A model generated the notes under the pieces. It was not told the DNA's origin. It saw only the letters and a program-made list of their open reading frames with translations, and ran no database searches. A stretch of 64,000 nt of DNA from Jacaranda mimosifolia (taxonomy: Eukaryota; Streptophyta; Magnoliopsida; Lamiales; Bignoniaceae), in NCBI GenBank assembly GCA_018894105.1, contig CM032128.1:35040299-35104298 (forward strand), in the 5' to 3' direction. Positions 1 through 12,180 of this stretch are shown here, one piece after another (position 1 is the stretch's first letter; each line of letters starts with the position of its first letter). Position numbers and translations under genes: made by a program.

Positions 1-2803
1 ACTATATAAAATCCGAAAAGCTAGAATGATTGGGGGAAGTGATCAATCAAAAATTCAAAATGGAGTGTCAAAGTAGCATAAATGGAAAGAAAATAATCTT
101 TTTCTAGTCGACTTCATCTTCAATATATCAAAAATTTGCCACAAAAAAGTAAAACGAACAAATTACCTGAGCAGAACGGCAAGCCAGAAAATGAGGAGTC
201 AAGCCTAGCGCTCTCAATTCTCGCACACTATGCTGTGTGGGCTTAGTTTTCTGCTAACACCGACAGGTATGAGACAGGAATTTGACTTGCACATAACTTG
301 TGCAAATTTAAGTTTGTGAATTTAAAAAAGGAGGTAAAGATTATTACTTGCTCACCAACAACTCCAAGAACGGGTATAAGACTCACATGAATCAGACAGA
401 AATTATTTTGTCCTGTGCAAGGAAACAAACCAAAAATTGTAAAATTGCTATATGAGGAAAAATACTCAAATGCTTCGCTTGACACAAAATCTTAGGGATC
501 AAGCGAGGAAGAGACAGAAAACTTTGATGTTATCCTCAGTAACAAAGTGTTGATAACATATTTAAATACATGAGTAACCAACCAGAAACAATGGAATCCA
601 ACAAGAGAATGCATAATGTTGTAAATGTCTCCACAAAACAACAAAGTGATGCTCAAACATAATAATAGTTTATAACAGCATAACACAGACGAACTACAAA
701 ACCAAGAAGAAGAGAACTCTAACAGCCAAAGGAAAGAACCTAGAGAGCTGACATATCCTATAGTGCTCCTGTTCCAAAAATGCAGCCTTACCAACTGAGA
801 AGAATAACTGTCGCAGAGCTTCAATGAATGGCATTGACTCAATATCACCTGGAGAAGAAATATTTGGGACTATTGAGCAAAACTAGTATAAGGTAGAGGT
901 ATGTTAAAGTCTCAATGCATGAGTTTTTCTATCCAAAGAACTTTTACCTACAGTCCCTCCCAATTCTATAACACAAACATCTGCAGGGCCCTCTTTCCCA
1001 TCCACAGGAATAACAGAAACTGATTCGATCCAATTCTTAATGGCATCGGTAATGTGGGGGACCACCTGGACTCAAATCAGAACAGCAAATCAAAGCACAA
1101 TAATAAGTTTCCGTATCCTTCATTTCCTATAAACCAAACAATACATATAAATTCAGCAAAACCTGTACAGTCTTCCCAAGATAATCCCCTCTTCGTTCCT
1201 TTTCGAGGACAGACTAACAAAGAAACCACCAAGTAAGTTTCTTGGGAAAGAAACATATAGTTATGTCCCCACTAGGAATATAGTGTCAAAAGTACCTGAT
1301 ATATCTTTCCTGTAGTAATATTGTTGTCTCTAGTTAGTCTCACATCCAAAAATCGTTCATAATTACCTAAATCCAGATCCACCTATTAAGAAGTCGCAAA
1401 AAAACAAGTCTCAGATGATAGCTCTGCAGCTCATCAAGAAGCAAGAAAATGTCACTGAATATCCAAATATGAAAACTTGTACAATCCACAGTAATTTTGT
1501 ATTTGGCGCTTCATGAGAAGAAAGAGATGTCCGCAGAGAAGAAAGAAAACTATTATTTATGATTAATGCTTTTATGTATATTTTATGTAAAACATACTCT
1601 TTATCATGTTCATTTTATAGATACGATGTACCATCATCATTTCAGTTGGAGAAAATCTCAAAATCCGTAGGAAATAGGCTGCTCATCCTATTTTAATTCC
1701 GTCACAAATCAAGATGCCTTCCTTTACCTTCAAATTATTTAAAGTACCATTACTTATGTGTTGCAAACCAATAGAAATTTATAAAGCACTGACCCGGATC
1801 AGTATATACAATACGCAACATCGTAAAAACCTTATATAACATGATTATAAATATTGTCCAAAATGATCATAAGAATGATCCAAAATAAGTTGTTTCAACA
1901 TTAAAAAATTTAAAGAGGAAAATGAGGACACCTCTCCGCCATCATCAAGAACAAAAACCTCTCCATGCTCGAATGGAGACATTGTACCGGCATCTGTATT
2001 CAAATAGGGATCTGCCAATATACAAAGAACATATGTTTAATCAACAATTAAGGGATGCAATAAATTAATATTACATGACAAGCTCCTAACTGAAGAAACT
2101 AACAGAACAATATACATGAAATTAATGTGAAATATATTATGCCAAAACCAATACACTCAAATAATTGTTCTGGCTACAAGCAGATTAAGTAAGTAGGCTA
2201 AAGATTGAAATTCATCTCACAAACTCCAAACTAAAGAAATATAATGCATGGAATCAACTAACTTAGAAATATAATGAAGATATCCAATTAATTCCAAACA
2301 TGCTATTCTATGTAACAAGTAAAATCACAAATCTCATCAAGGAAAACTAACATCTCTCCTGAAGAAAAACCTACACGACCGCAATTTCTAAAAGATTCAT
2401 CGATTGACATTTGATCAAACCAAGCACCAGAACTATGAAGGAAACTAAAACACCATTTGCACTCAAAACTAGGTTGAGCAATGTCATCGGGATCACCAGA
2501 ATCGACATAAACTGAAATTCCTATTCCTTTCCATTTTACCAAAATAATCATCCGTTTTATAAACTTTTCAATTGTAATTGAATATCATGCATGGGGGGGG
2601 AAAAATGAAGTAATAAATTATCAAATGCCTCACACAATTAAGTTGCAGAACCATTACTATTATGGAAAATAAGTAGAGCACGGACCAATTTTAATGGAGG
2701 TGACGCGAAGGCCACAGGCTTTGAGTACAACGCCGATGCTGCTGGCGGTGACGCCTTTGCCGAGGCCGCTTACCACGCCTCCGGTTACCAAAACGTATTT
2801 CAT
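1..2803 (-). CDS. CTP synthase, N-terminal part (gene truncated by window edge)
   Basis: Encodes the amidoligase (synthetase) end of CTP synthase, which makes CTP from UTP, ATP and glutamine in the cytosol. Eight exons read on the minus strand, all phase-consistent: 2686-2803, 1932-2011, 1296-1382, 1163-1213, 948-1065, 792-848, 348-412 and 167-250, giving about 220 residues. The start ATG at 2803 opens with the [17 protein letters not shown] nucleotide-binding segment. Later exons carry the [19 protein letters not shown] block (exon 2), [17 protein letters not shown] (exon 3) and [16 protein letters not shown] (exon 7), all hallmarks of the family. The rest of the synthetase domain and the glutaminase domain lie beyond the left edge (a full protein is about 560-600 residues). 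No frame breaks are seen. The gene is divergent from the DUF1645 gene across a 6-kb repeat-rich gap. Confidence 0.95.
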
Positions 2804-3942
2804 TTTTTCCCTTTTCTTATCAAACACTAAGAATCAATTGTTGGCCGGAAGTTTGTGTTAAAACCGAGCGGGAAGAGGGAATGTTCGTGACTCACAAAGG
2901 AATTTCCTCTATGTCGACACTGCAGTCGCTTTCCTTTTAAACAACGGCTTCGCTCTCCACTAGCGAGGGTTTCTTTGCCTTTTCTCTACAAAAGCCTAAA
3001 GCCCTAAACCCTTTTTTATTTCTTTTTCCTTTTCAATAATAATTATTAACGAAAAGTATGAGAATATAATTTTGTGGGGTAAGCCCATGGTTAATGGGCT
3101 TGGAATGATTCTTGTTAGTTCACATGCATGGAGTGGGAGTACGTCTATCAATAGAGCGAATTTTAATTCGAATTATATTTAATTATTTAAAATTTTTAAT
3201 TAATAAAATATTTAATGGATATGATTTAATTAAAAAAAATCATAATCTGAAATAAATTAAGTGAATATGGATATGGTTCAATTCGATCCATTAATAATTC
3301 GAATCCAAATATATTTAATATTATACACATGTATACGCTATAGTATTATATGTATGTATACATTGGATCCTATAATAATGTCAATGTGTATATTTGAATG
3401 AAGGAAGTAATGAAGTTTTATGTAATATATCAAATTATGTGTTTTTCATATAAATTGTTAGATTTTAAGCTTATTTATATCATAATTACATCACTTATTT
3501 ATCTATTTTTATAACAAAAAATTATGCGGGAATAATAACGAGTAGAAGCCAAATGCAATAATATGTCAAGAATACAATGTAAATATCGATTCAATCAAAA
3601 TAATTTTGTTTTTTTTATAAAACTTTGAGTATATAATTAGCTGATCGAATAATCAAGTATAATTATATATTTATAATACCAAATAAGTACTATTATTTCG
3701 CCCCTTGAACTTTCTATCCTATAAAAAGAATAATCAAAAGAGGGGTTGCTTCTATTTTTTTTTTGCATGGCTTTCACACTCACCGGTTTTGGCCCTAGAC
3801 ACTTGGCATTCTTTCCTTTCATCCACAAGGAGGGATATTTATTTAGAAAGACATATTAGATAGGAATATTCTATTATTGATATCCGTCCTTCAATCCCTA
3901 CTTTGAAAGAAAAATCCTGAGAAAGGCAACAAAGAAGATGAT

Positions 3943-4262
3943 TTACCTAGTTCAATGTTAGCCAAATTAGTCAACATTTATATGTTTCGGTACAACAACA
4001 AGATGTTATTTGTAACAAGTAGTTTTGTTGGTTGATTAATTGGTCACATTTTATTTATGAAATGGCTTTGATTGGTATTAGTCTGGATACTGCAAAATCA
4101 TTATATTAGATCGAATAAGTACATTCAATCTAATAAGTACCTTGTATCATAATTGATAAATTCTATGGCTTGAATTTTTACTATTCTTTTATTTATTACC
4201 TATGCCTACTATTTAGGCAGAATACCGTCACCCATTCTTACTAAGAAACTGAAAGAAACATA
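3943..4262 (+). pseudogene. ycf1: Nuclear plastid DNA insertion (NUPT): decayed ycf1 fragment
   Basis: Translated in one continuous frame from 3943, about 106 codons match the N-terminal membrane region of plastid Ycf1 (a component linked to the TIC import complex). Recognisable stretches are [32 protein letters not shown] with one Trp codon now a stop, and YYLGRIPSPILTKKLKET near the end. At least four in-frame stops (for example TGG to TGA, GAA to TAA) show it is not functional. There are no frameshifts over 320 bp, so decay is by point mutation. DNA at 3838-3942 may also be plastid-derived, but I do not recognise it. The match rests on my memory of Ycf1. Confidence 0.85.
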
Positions 4263-5190
4263 AAAAACGTAACCCAAAATATAATGATTTGATGAATGAA
4301 TATAATTAAGTTAGATTCTATTGTTGTTTTTAAGTGATCAATAGACTTGAAAAATTATTCATTAGTCAGTCGTGTATTTTTTTAAGGATGATTGTTTTGA
4401 ATTTAGTATCTACTAAATTTTTAGAAAAATAATAAATATATGATGATTTTTAAAATGTTCAAATTTGGATTTTTTTGGATATCCGTATTTTATTTTGATA
4501 TGAATATGGTTATACCAACTACAAATCTGATGGATCTTTGATCGAATTTGGATTTGGCATATTACTTTTGGAATTGGACTTGAAGCAAGCATGATTTGAT
4601 CCGAATTCGGCCCATTGACAGCCCTAAGTGGGAGTATAACTGGGTCGAGTTGGGTTAGATTTATGTCGAGTTTGATAATTTTGTAAATTAATTTTAAATT
4701 TAAGCTCATTTACTAAAATTATATATATGATATTTAATTAATTTGAAATATTTTTTATATTTTAAGTAATATTAATATCTTTCATTACTTTTTCATCATT
4801 ATTGTTATTGTTATGAGTGATCGGCTAAATTAATATGTAACTTTAAATTATTATCATATTGGATAATGTATAATTATTATTAGTAGAATAATTTTGTTGT
4901 TTAAATATTTTTATTCAATATTAATTAATGTACATAAAATAGAACTAATAATGTTACTATTAATTTTTTAGCAATATTCATAATAAAATTAAAGATTTTA
5001 AATATAAAAAACAATGAAGATCCATAAGTAGATTCATAATATTCTTAACATTTTATTTAAACTCTAAATCAAGTTGATCTTTACTTTAAAAAGAAAAAAA
5101 AAATGATGATTTTTACTTAAAGTAACTTAACTTATATTTCTACACTTAATTTAAAAAAGAATATTACCACTCAAAATGCTTGTTTAACTC

Positions 5191-5312
5191 CTTTTTTTTT
5201 TTTTTTTAATTTATACACACGCACACATATCAGGATCTCGTTAAGGCTCGAACTCCTGACCTTCCACATTATGTGGAAGATTTATGCAATTGGGCCACAA
5301 ACCACTTGGCAA
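5191..5312 (-). mobile_element. tRNA-derived SINE copy 1
   Basis: On the minus strand the element starts at about 5312 with an A-box-like GTGGCCCAATTG, then a B box (AGTTCGAGCC), and ends in a poly(A) tail seen as the T run at 5192-5207. It is flanked by near-identical target duplications at 5176-5190 and 5313-5327 (GTTTAACTC core, 13 of 15 matching). A second, interrupted copy is at 7906-8496. Confidence 0.75.
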
Positions 5313-6276
5313 ATGACTGTTTAACTCAACTTCTATTATGTTCATGCTAGATCTAGAAGAGGACATAGCTTCTAAAAAACGTCTCATTTGTGTAAAAGAC
5401 AATACTATCAAGATTAGCTCAAATGGATGTCCATTCTAGCATCTAAACCTCTCATAAATGAATTACATGTACTATCCTTATCTACTCAATTATTCGATCA
5501 AAATATTCTCAATAGTGTATTGATAAGTAGTGATTATGCAATTTATCTTATTTTGTTGATTTAAAGTTGCACTATTTTATTAAAAACAACTCAAGGAGTA
5601 AATTGGATGCCTAGCCTTTGTTTGAATGCAAATTGGGTGAATTATGGAAAATATTTTGGGGAAAGGTGTTTGAGAAGTGAATTGAAGAATGGGATGTTTG
5701 TTTGTTTTGCATAGGTGAAAAATATTTTTGGAGAAAATTATTTGATTTGAAGTGTTGTGGGAAGAAATAATTTTTTTTGCAGATTTCATATCAGTCAATT
5801 TTTGTTGAATTGTAGGTAAAATGAATTTTTTAATATTAATTATAAAAATATATTTTATATAAGTGGAATAATTAGTATATGTATATCTACGTGTATTGGG
5901 GAATGGTTTTTTATGATGAATAGTAAGGTATATTTTGAAAATAATTTTATGTGTTTTGAAAAGTGCGATTAGGGAATGTGATATTTTATTTATTTAAATT
6001 TTAGAAATTGAAAAGTGTTTTTGGATATGGCGAATAAATAAAGTCATAATTTACCAAATCATACATAATCAATAATTTTAAAAAAGGTTTGACTAAAAGG
6101 GAGGTGTGGAGGAGAAGTGATATTCAAATAAGAATATTGAATGCCTAACTTACCAAATCATAATTGATAAACCTCGTTTTCCTCTTCTTTTTTTTTTTTT
6201 TTTTTTTTTGAATAAAAAGGGAGGATGTGGGGGAAGAAGTGACAGGATGGAGGGGTCAATTTAACTATTTAAGCTA

Positions 6277-6600
6277 GGGGCTATTTGGTTTTATTTCTAT
6301 TTTTAATTTTTATTTCCATCATTTCTAAAATTTGAAAATTTAGTTAGTGAAAATGAGTTGAAAATTAATTTGTATTTACATGAAATGTTGAAAATGTAAT
6401 GATTATGTTGGTTTTAATAGGTTGTAGGTGAAGAGAGATAGAAATAATGGAATATAGAGAGAATATATATAGGTTATTGAATAATGTGTTTTGAAAATGA
6501 AAATAAAAATGATGTTTAGTGAAAAATTTTCAGAAGTGATGATTTTCATTTTTGCAATAGTGAAAAATGGAAAAAGTTAGTGTGGGAATAAGAAAGCAAA
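6277..6600 (+). mobile_element. Tourist-like MITE, copy 1
   Basis: About 325 bp starting GGGGCTATTTGGTTTTATTT after CTA. The interior (AAATTTAGTTAGTGAAAATGAG, then ATGTTGGTTTTAATAGGTTGTAGGTGAAGAGAGATAGAAAT) matches the copies at 12181, 29808, 45265, 47759 and 57718. The right terminal repeat is degenerate, and a hAT-like element sits directly against it. Confidence 0.7.
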
Positions 6601-6603
6601 ATG

Positions 6604-7083
6604 TAAACGAACCGAGCCAGTTCGTGAGCCTGAAAAGCTTGCTCGAAAAGTGTTCGAGCTCGAGTTTGAAGAATTCAAACGTAAGCCTTAAGCTCGAGCC
6701 AAATAATTCTCGTTCACAAACTCGCGAGCCTATATTTTTTATTTAAAACAATATTTATATATAAAAAATATAATAAATATACTAATTTTAATTTTTTATA
6801 AAATAATTTAACTTTTCGAGTTCGAGCCCGAGCCAAACTCGAGCCTATAGCTAATTTTAAATATAATAAAATAAAATATATTAATTTTAAATTTTTTTAT
6901 AAAATAATTTAACTTTTCGAGTTCGAACCCGAGCTTATAGCTTGATTATAAGTTCGAGCCTAATGAATCGAGTCGAGCCCGAACAAGTACTCGAACCAAG
7001 CTCGACCCTCAATTTTCCAAGCTCGAACTCGAACCTGAAAAAATAGCCAAAGTTCAGCTCGACTCGACTCATTTGGATCCCTA
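6604..7083. mobile_element. Non-autonomous hAT-like element (GCTCGAG-rich ends)
   Basis: Flanked by a perfect direct repeat AGCAAAATG at 6595-6603 and 7084-7092, consistent with an 8-bp hAT duplication plus a chance base. Both ends are rich in GAGC/GCTCGAG motifs in inverted arrangement. The right end reads TAGGGATCCAAATGAGTCGA on the other strand; the left end starts TAAACGAACCGAGCC and seems to have lost a few terminal bases. The AT-rich middle shows no coding capacity. Confidence 0.65.
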
Positions 7084-7097
7084 AGCAAAATGAAAGC

Positions 7098-7345
7098 ATT
7101 GGGCCTATGCGAAGCCCATTGGGCTACTTACATCATGTAAACAGGGCCGAAGTTATTTACATTTAAGCCCAATATAAAAGCAAGTGAGGGAACTGTGGTC
7201 GTTTAAAAACAATGGGGAAGCGAGCATCAGCATGGGAAATTGTAGAACGCAGAAGTCACGTGCCCCCACGTCTCCACTGTAATGGTCGGCATGGAAATTC
7301 TCGGCTTAATAATGCCACATATAAAAAAATTAACTATAGACATTA
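7098..7345 (+). promoter_or_regulatory. Orphan promoter-like cluster with possible gene remnant
   Basis: Holds a dense set of TGGGCC/GGCCCA-type site II motifs (7098-7170), a TATAAAAG at 7173-7180, and a 40-odd codon open frame from ATG 7212 starting MGKRASAWEIVERRS. A CACGTG core lies within that frame. It is unlike the AT-rich surroundings and 1.5 kb from the next gene. It may be the front end of a lost gene, or a distal promoter for the DUF1645 gene. No splice structure continues the frame. Confidence 0.3.
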
Positions 7346-7905
7346 TTATAATTAAATCCGGCTTTTTATGGATAATTTAAATTTCCAAGCCCATATAAGA
7401 TTGATTCAAGTTATGAGATCATTTTTTATTGAATATGATGACTTGCAGAGTAAAATGTATTTTTAAATAATTTTTCTATAAGTCCCTTATTTTATTTTTG
7501 ATATTGAATTGAAATGATTTCAGTAAATTTATAGATCATTAGTCAAAAGCTCAACTAAAATATTGGATTAGGATTAAACGAGACGACGAATTCCATAAAG
7601 GGACAGATCGATTGTAATGGTAAAATAAAATAAGTAAGTACTAGAATAATTGATGGGTATGAAGATAAATAAAAGTTCTCTTAAAAATGTCGAGTATTTG
7701 CGATTTTATTGCTGAGATGTTGTAGTATTATTCACTAATATGTGGCGCATTTGAATTTTGCCATGTTTGATGGTAATTTTAGATCAAAATACTGCCCATG
7801 TAAAAATGCAAATTAAGTGGAGTATTGAGTAATTTAGGCTACAAAATTTCATGAGAATATACCAAATTTGCAGTGCTTCAATCAAAGTCACGACATTAGG
7901 ATGGA

Positions 7906-8496
7906 TTTTTTATTTTTTTTATGTATACATACGCACGCATATCAGGATTCGTTAGAGTTTGAACTCTTGAATCTAGATTGGTTGTGTCTTCATTCTCATT
8001 TTTTGTTTTCATTTTTTTAGAATGTACTTTTATTTTATCATTGTTTTGCGTGCAGAAATGAAAATATGATTGAATAAGAATTGTGAAGATTTAAAAAAAA
8101 GATAGATTAAAAATAATATTTTAATGTAATAATATTAATTATTATTGTTTAATTTATTGTGGGCTCTATTGTCTTAAAAAAATAATTATTTAATAAGTTA
8201 GTGGATGACATTGTGATGAAAAATTATGTGAGTCCTATGGTTTTGGAATGATAGAAAAAATTAATATTTAATTAACTAGTAGATTTTAATTTTTTTAAAT
8301 TAGTAGATATTATAGGTTTTTTATAGGTTTGAAAATAAAAATGAATGGTGTTTTCATAAAAAAAGTACAAATAATGTCATTTTTTATTTTTAAAATAGTA
8401 TAAAATAAAAAAATAATACTCTAAAACACAACAATTTGGTATTTGATATTTCACATTATGTGAAAAACTTATATCATTGGGTGACAAAGCACTTGG
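7906..8496 (-). mobile_element. tRNA-derived SINE copy 2, split by a nested insertion
   Basis: The same SINE family as at 5191-5312. It is bounded by 17-bp target duplications CACGACATTRGGATGGA at 7889-7905 and 8497-8513 (one mismatch). The 5' part (8446-8496) and the B box/tail part (7906-7972) are separated by about 470 bp of AT-rich DNA. That insert has short inverted ends (ATTGGTTGTGT near 7976, ACACAACAATTTGGT near 8430), so a TIR element landed inside the SINE. Confidence 0.7.
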
Positions 8497-8850
8497 CACG
8501 ACATTGGGATGGATGGAATCATGAATAGCATTGTGTTATCCAGATTTGCCCAAACATGAAATAAGTAAGGGCTTATCCGTCATTTGGATCGTGGGCGCCA
8601 CGGATAAAAAAATAGCATAAATGACAAGCCCAACACGTATAAAGTAAAATCAATTATTTTCCAAAACCAAAATATAGAAAAAGAAAATAGAAGTATGGCA
8701 GAGCCTCTCCTCGCTCAGAGCGCTCTCTGCTACTGCATACAATTATTGCGTGTCCAACAAGATTAGTCAGTTTTCAGTCTTTCCCTCAGTTTTTCAGAAC
8801 CCCCTCCCATTTCCCCATGTTCCTCTTCTTCCTTCTCTCTCTCTTCAATA

Positions 8851-9915
8851 ATGCTTCTCTCCAATTCTAACACGGCCGGAATATACTCCGCCGCTGAGCC
8901 GCCGCGCTTCAGCGAAGATATTGACAGCACTTGCTCCACTCCTTTTGTAAGTGCTCCTTCTAGCCCAGGCCATGGCCCCTCTGGGTATTTCTATAGTGCT
9001 CCTGCAAGCCCAATGCATTTCCTTCTTTCCAAAGGGAATACTAAAGCGTCGGCTTCCGACTATGAGCCAGTTTTCCTGTCATCGGATTCGGGTTCGTTTG
9101 AGTTCGAGTTTTCTTCCCGGTTTTCGCCTATTGGGGCGGGTGGAAACGGTTCCATGACTTCGGCGGATGAACTGTTCTTCAATGGCCAGATCCGACCCAT
9201 GAAACTGTCGTCTCACTTACAGAGATCGCAGGACGTTGTTGCCCCGTTTGTGGATCTGTATAGCGAAGACGCCGACGTAAGAGGCAGAGATCTAAGGGTG
9301 CGCAGTACTAAATACTCGCACCGGAAAGCTAGATCCATGTCACCATTACGCACAGCTGCGCAGTACGAATGGCAAGGCTTAAGAGCCATCGCCGCTGATC
9401 AAGAGAATGAAACCAAGGAAAATGAATCAACTGAAACGACGCCATCATGCTCGGCGTCGTCATCGCGGTCGTCATCAGCCGGAAGGAACTCGAAGAAATG
9501 GATATTTCTGAAGGATCTTCTGCATAGGAGCAAAAGTGAAGGAAGAGCCAATACCAAGGAGAGGTTCTGGTCGGCGATTTCATTCTCTCCGGCGAAGGAG
9601 AAGAAAACGTCTTCTTCGTCTTCCGCTCTATCTCCGTCATCCTCACATGACGAGAAGAAAGGGAAAAACGAGACAAAAAAAGCACGGAAAGTTCCGGCAG
9701 CTGGGAAACCCGCAAACGGCGTGTGGAAACGGCGGGTTCCTCCGTCAGCTCACGAGTTGCATTACACAGCAAACAGAGCTCAAGCGGAGGAGATGAAGAA
9801 GAAAACGTTTCTGCCATACCGGCAGGGCCTACTGGGGTGCCTGGGGTTCAGTTCCAAGAGTTATGGCGCTTTCAGCGGGTTTACTAGAAATCTGAACCCC
9901 ATTTCCTCCAGGTGA
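8851..9915 (+). CDS. DUF1645 family protein (354 aa, intronless)
   Basis: A single uninterrupted 354-residue frame from ATG 8851, preceded by a CT-rich leader typical of plant 5' UTRs. The N-terminus carries the family signature STPFVSAPSSP followed by YSAPASPMHF. The middle is Ser-rich and low complexity (about residues 195-215 and 240-265). The C-terminal half has the basic WIFLKDLLHRSKSEGR segment, RFWSAISFSP, and the C-terminal RVPPSAHELHYTANRAQAEEMKKKTFLPYRQGLLGCLGF block. DUF1645 proteins are plant-specific and mostly of unknown biochemistry; rice SGL, linked to stress tolerance and grain length, belongs to this family. No signal peptide or membrane segment is seen. The protein looks nuclear or cytosolic from its basic, disordered make-up (inference). 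Confidence 0.9.
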   Translation: MLLSNSNTAGIYSAAEPPRFSEDIDSTCSTPFVSAPSSPGHGPSGYFYSAPASPMHFLLSKGNTKASASDYEPVFLSSDSGSFEFEFSSRFSPIGAGGNGSMTSADELFFNGQIRPMKLSSHLQRSQDVVAPFVDLYSEDADVRGRDLRVRSTKYSHRKARSMSPLRTAAQYEWQGLRAIAADQENETKENESTETTPSCSASSSRSSSAGRNSKKWIFLKDLLHRSKSEGRANTKERFWSAISFSPAKEKKTSSSSSALSPSSSHDEKKGKNETKKARKVPAAGKPANGVWKRRVPPSAHELHYTANRAQAEEMKKKTFLPYRQGLLGCLGFSSKSYGAFSGFTRNLNPISSR

Positions 9916-10908
9916 ACTGGAATCAAACTACTGCTATATTCAAGTATTTGAATTATGGAGCTTTAGTGAATAGTTTGTGGGCTATTTTTCTCTTTTCCTC
10001 TTGCTTTTATGGCAAAAGCTTCCGTATCTGTGAGAAGCTATATTTGTGATATGGATTATTTTGGTGTTTTTGTTATGGGTTTCTTCCATGGATGTCATCG
10101 GAGTTCATCCCGTTGCTTGTAATTTCTGTTATTTGTGTAAAATAGACAAATATTGTGGTGTTCACTGCAAAATTATACTGTTAAATAAAGAAAAAATGGA
10201 ATTAATTTGCTAACACTCCTTTGACAAAGAATAAAAGGGATTTCTATATCTTGATGCCATCTGCAAGAAAATTGGCGGGCCATTTGTACAATCATGTCTT
10301 AATTATAATAGTTTTAATTCCTGAAAGTCGCCCACATGGGCTTTTCTATTTTTTTCATCTTCAAAGTCACTGTTTGTTAGACCAATTTCTGCTCTTCATA
10401 TTCAGATCACATGTGCAGTATTCAGATTGGAATCTTGCTATTGGCAGGTACATCTGCCCCACGCTTGTACCCTTTAAAAGTCATCACTCATCGGTGTACT
10501 TTTTGGATGTTCTCACTTTTAACTTTTTTCTTCATTTGCTAAATATCCACTGGGATCCATGTTATTGTTAATTCATGGAATCTCTTCTTGTATTTCTTGT
10601 AGTGTCTTTGTAGGTTAAGTTAATAATTAATTATTGGTCCACAAGTGACCTCTTTTGGATATTTTCTGTGTCTGATTTGGAGGGATAATGTTTTATTTTT
10701 CGAAATAATAATTCACTCATGAAAATAGTTCATCTTAAAGTAATGATTCTTCTGAGACCAAACCTGGAAACAACAAACTGGAAACAACAAAAAGGTTACT
10801 ATGAAATCATTATGAATAAATTAATAATTTCAGTGATGCGGAATTATTTTGCTATTACTTGATTTTATCTAGTCATGAGACTTGAATATATATATATATA
10901 TATATATA

Positions 10909-11222
10909 GGGAGTGTTTGGTTATGTTTTTTGTTTAATTTTATTATGTGTTTTAGGAAAATAAATTATTGAAGGTATATTTGTTTATGTTTTGGAGGAGA
11001 CAGTTTTTTACTATAACATCAAATCAATGCTTTTTTTGTTGGATTTTTGGAGTGAAAATGAAATTGAGTTATATTTTTAATATTAGAATATTATTAAATT
11101 ATTATATATAATATATATGTATATATTGAATAACGTGTGTTTTGGAGGAAAGATAAAAATATATTTGATTATGTTTTTCTAAAACAATAATATTATGTAG
11201 GGAAAATATAACCAAACAAAGT
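10909..11222. mobile_element. MITE, second family (GTGTTTGGTTATGTTTT ends)
   Basis: The left end GGGAGTGTTTGGTTATGTTT and right end AAAATATAACCAAACAAAGTC are inverted repeats around an AT-rich core. The interior (GTTTATGTTTTGGAGGA, then CAAATCAATGCTTTTTTTG) recurs near 56090-56160 and, in reverse, at 44690-44800 and 57020-57070. It is non-coding. Confidence 0.6.
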
Positions 11223-12180
11223 CATAATACTTTTCATGACAAAATTTTCTATTTTCCAAAAATGAGAGCGCGGAAGACAATCTTGAGCATTTATGTTTGG
11301 CGATGGATCAGTTATTGTTATTACATTATTCATGTACTAATATATGTCTCTTTCCATATATCTTACTTAATGGATTATAAGAATTCTCCATCGATGAGAC
11401 TTTAATGAAGGATTCTCTTTTGTTCATCTTCCAGATAAGATACTTTTTTAGCATAAAATTTTATATTATAAGTACTGATAAAATAATATCTTGATGTATT
11501 TTATATAATGTATTCATATATAACGATGAATGTAATTATCATTAATTATTTTTCATAAAATCGTATCGAGTGCACGTAATTTCAAATTATGTGACATTAT
11601 ATTAAAAAACTATTAATGTGTTTATCTTAGGGCATTAGTTCGTACTATTTAGGTCAAATGGTGATAGCACCTCTCCTATATCCCAAATCACATCAATTTG
11701 GCCAAATAAAATTTAATTTAATTTGACTAATCATATTTTGTAATTACCATTTTTTGCATGATTTGATCAATGATATAAGGTATCTACCTTTCGCTTTGAA
11801 GTGACTGCGGCGGCCTAATTTTTCTTCCTCAATATCAATTTTCAAGATTAGGTTTTACAGATAGAATTGGGACTTTGAAATATGCAAAAATTAGTACACT
11901 TGCTATTCTTGTGAAAAGCCCATTTGTTACCCAAATAATGTGACGCGTTAAAAAGCAAGTACAAGTCTTGTAGTTTACCTAAATGGCCCAACCCTTTTTG
12001 ACTAAGCATCTTCTGCCTTAAAATAAAACTAATCAAATAATTTCAGCAGGAAAAAGATATAATTGCTTGTATAATATTTAATATTACATACGAAAATGAG
12101 AAGCTTGTGCTTTTACCTTTATACCCATGTTTCAATTTACTCCCTCTTTGTCCGTCAAGGGAATTTATTCTAGACGTTTA

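Larger units (their letters stand above)
2804..8850. other. Intergenic region, 6 kb, repeat-rich
   Basis: Lies between the divergent CTP synthase and DUF1645 genes. The first 250 bp hold the CTP synthase 5' flank and leader. After that the DNA is AT-rich and holds a plastid-derived fragment (3943-4262), two SINE copies, a Tourist-like MITE and a hAT-like element, each listed separately. Segments 3160-3310 and 4440-4640 look like very degenerate TIR elements; the second ends in a typical hAT-like TGACAGCCCTA tail. No intact gene is seen. Confidence 0.7.

Noticed and set aside
2303..2551. 82-codon minus frame within CTP synthase intron 1
   Set aside because: Between conserved exons 1 and 2; including it would break the conserved [13 protein letters not shown] junction.
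9329..9817. 162-codon minus-strand open frame inside the DUF1645 gene
   Set aside because: Antisense shadow of a GC-rich coding exon with Ser/Arg-rich composition and no family features.
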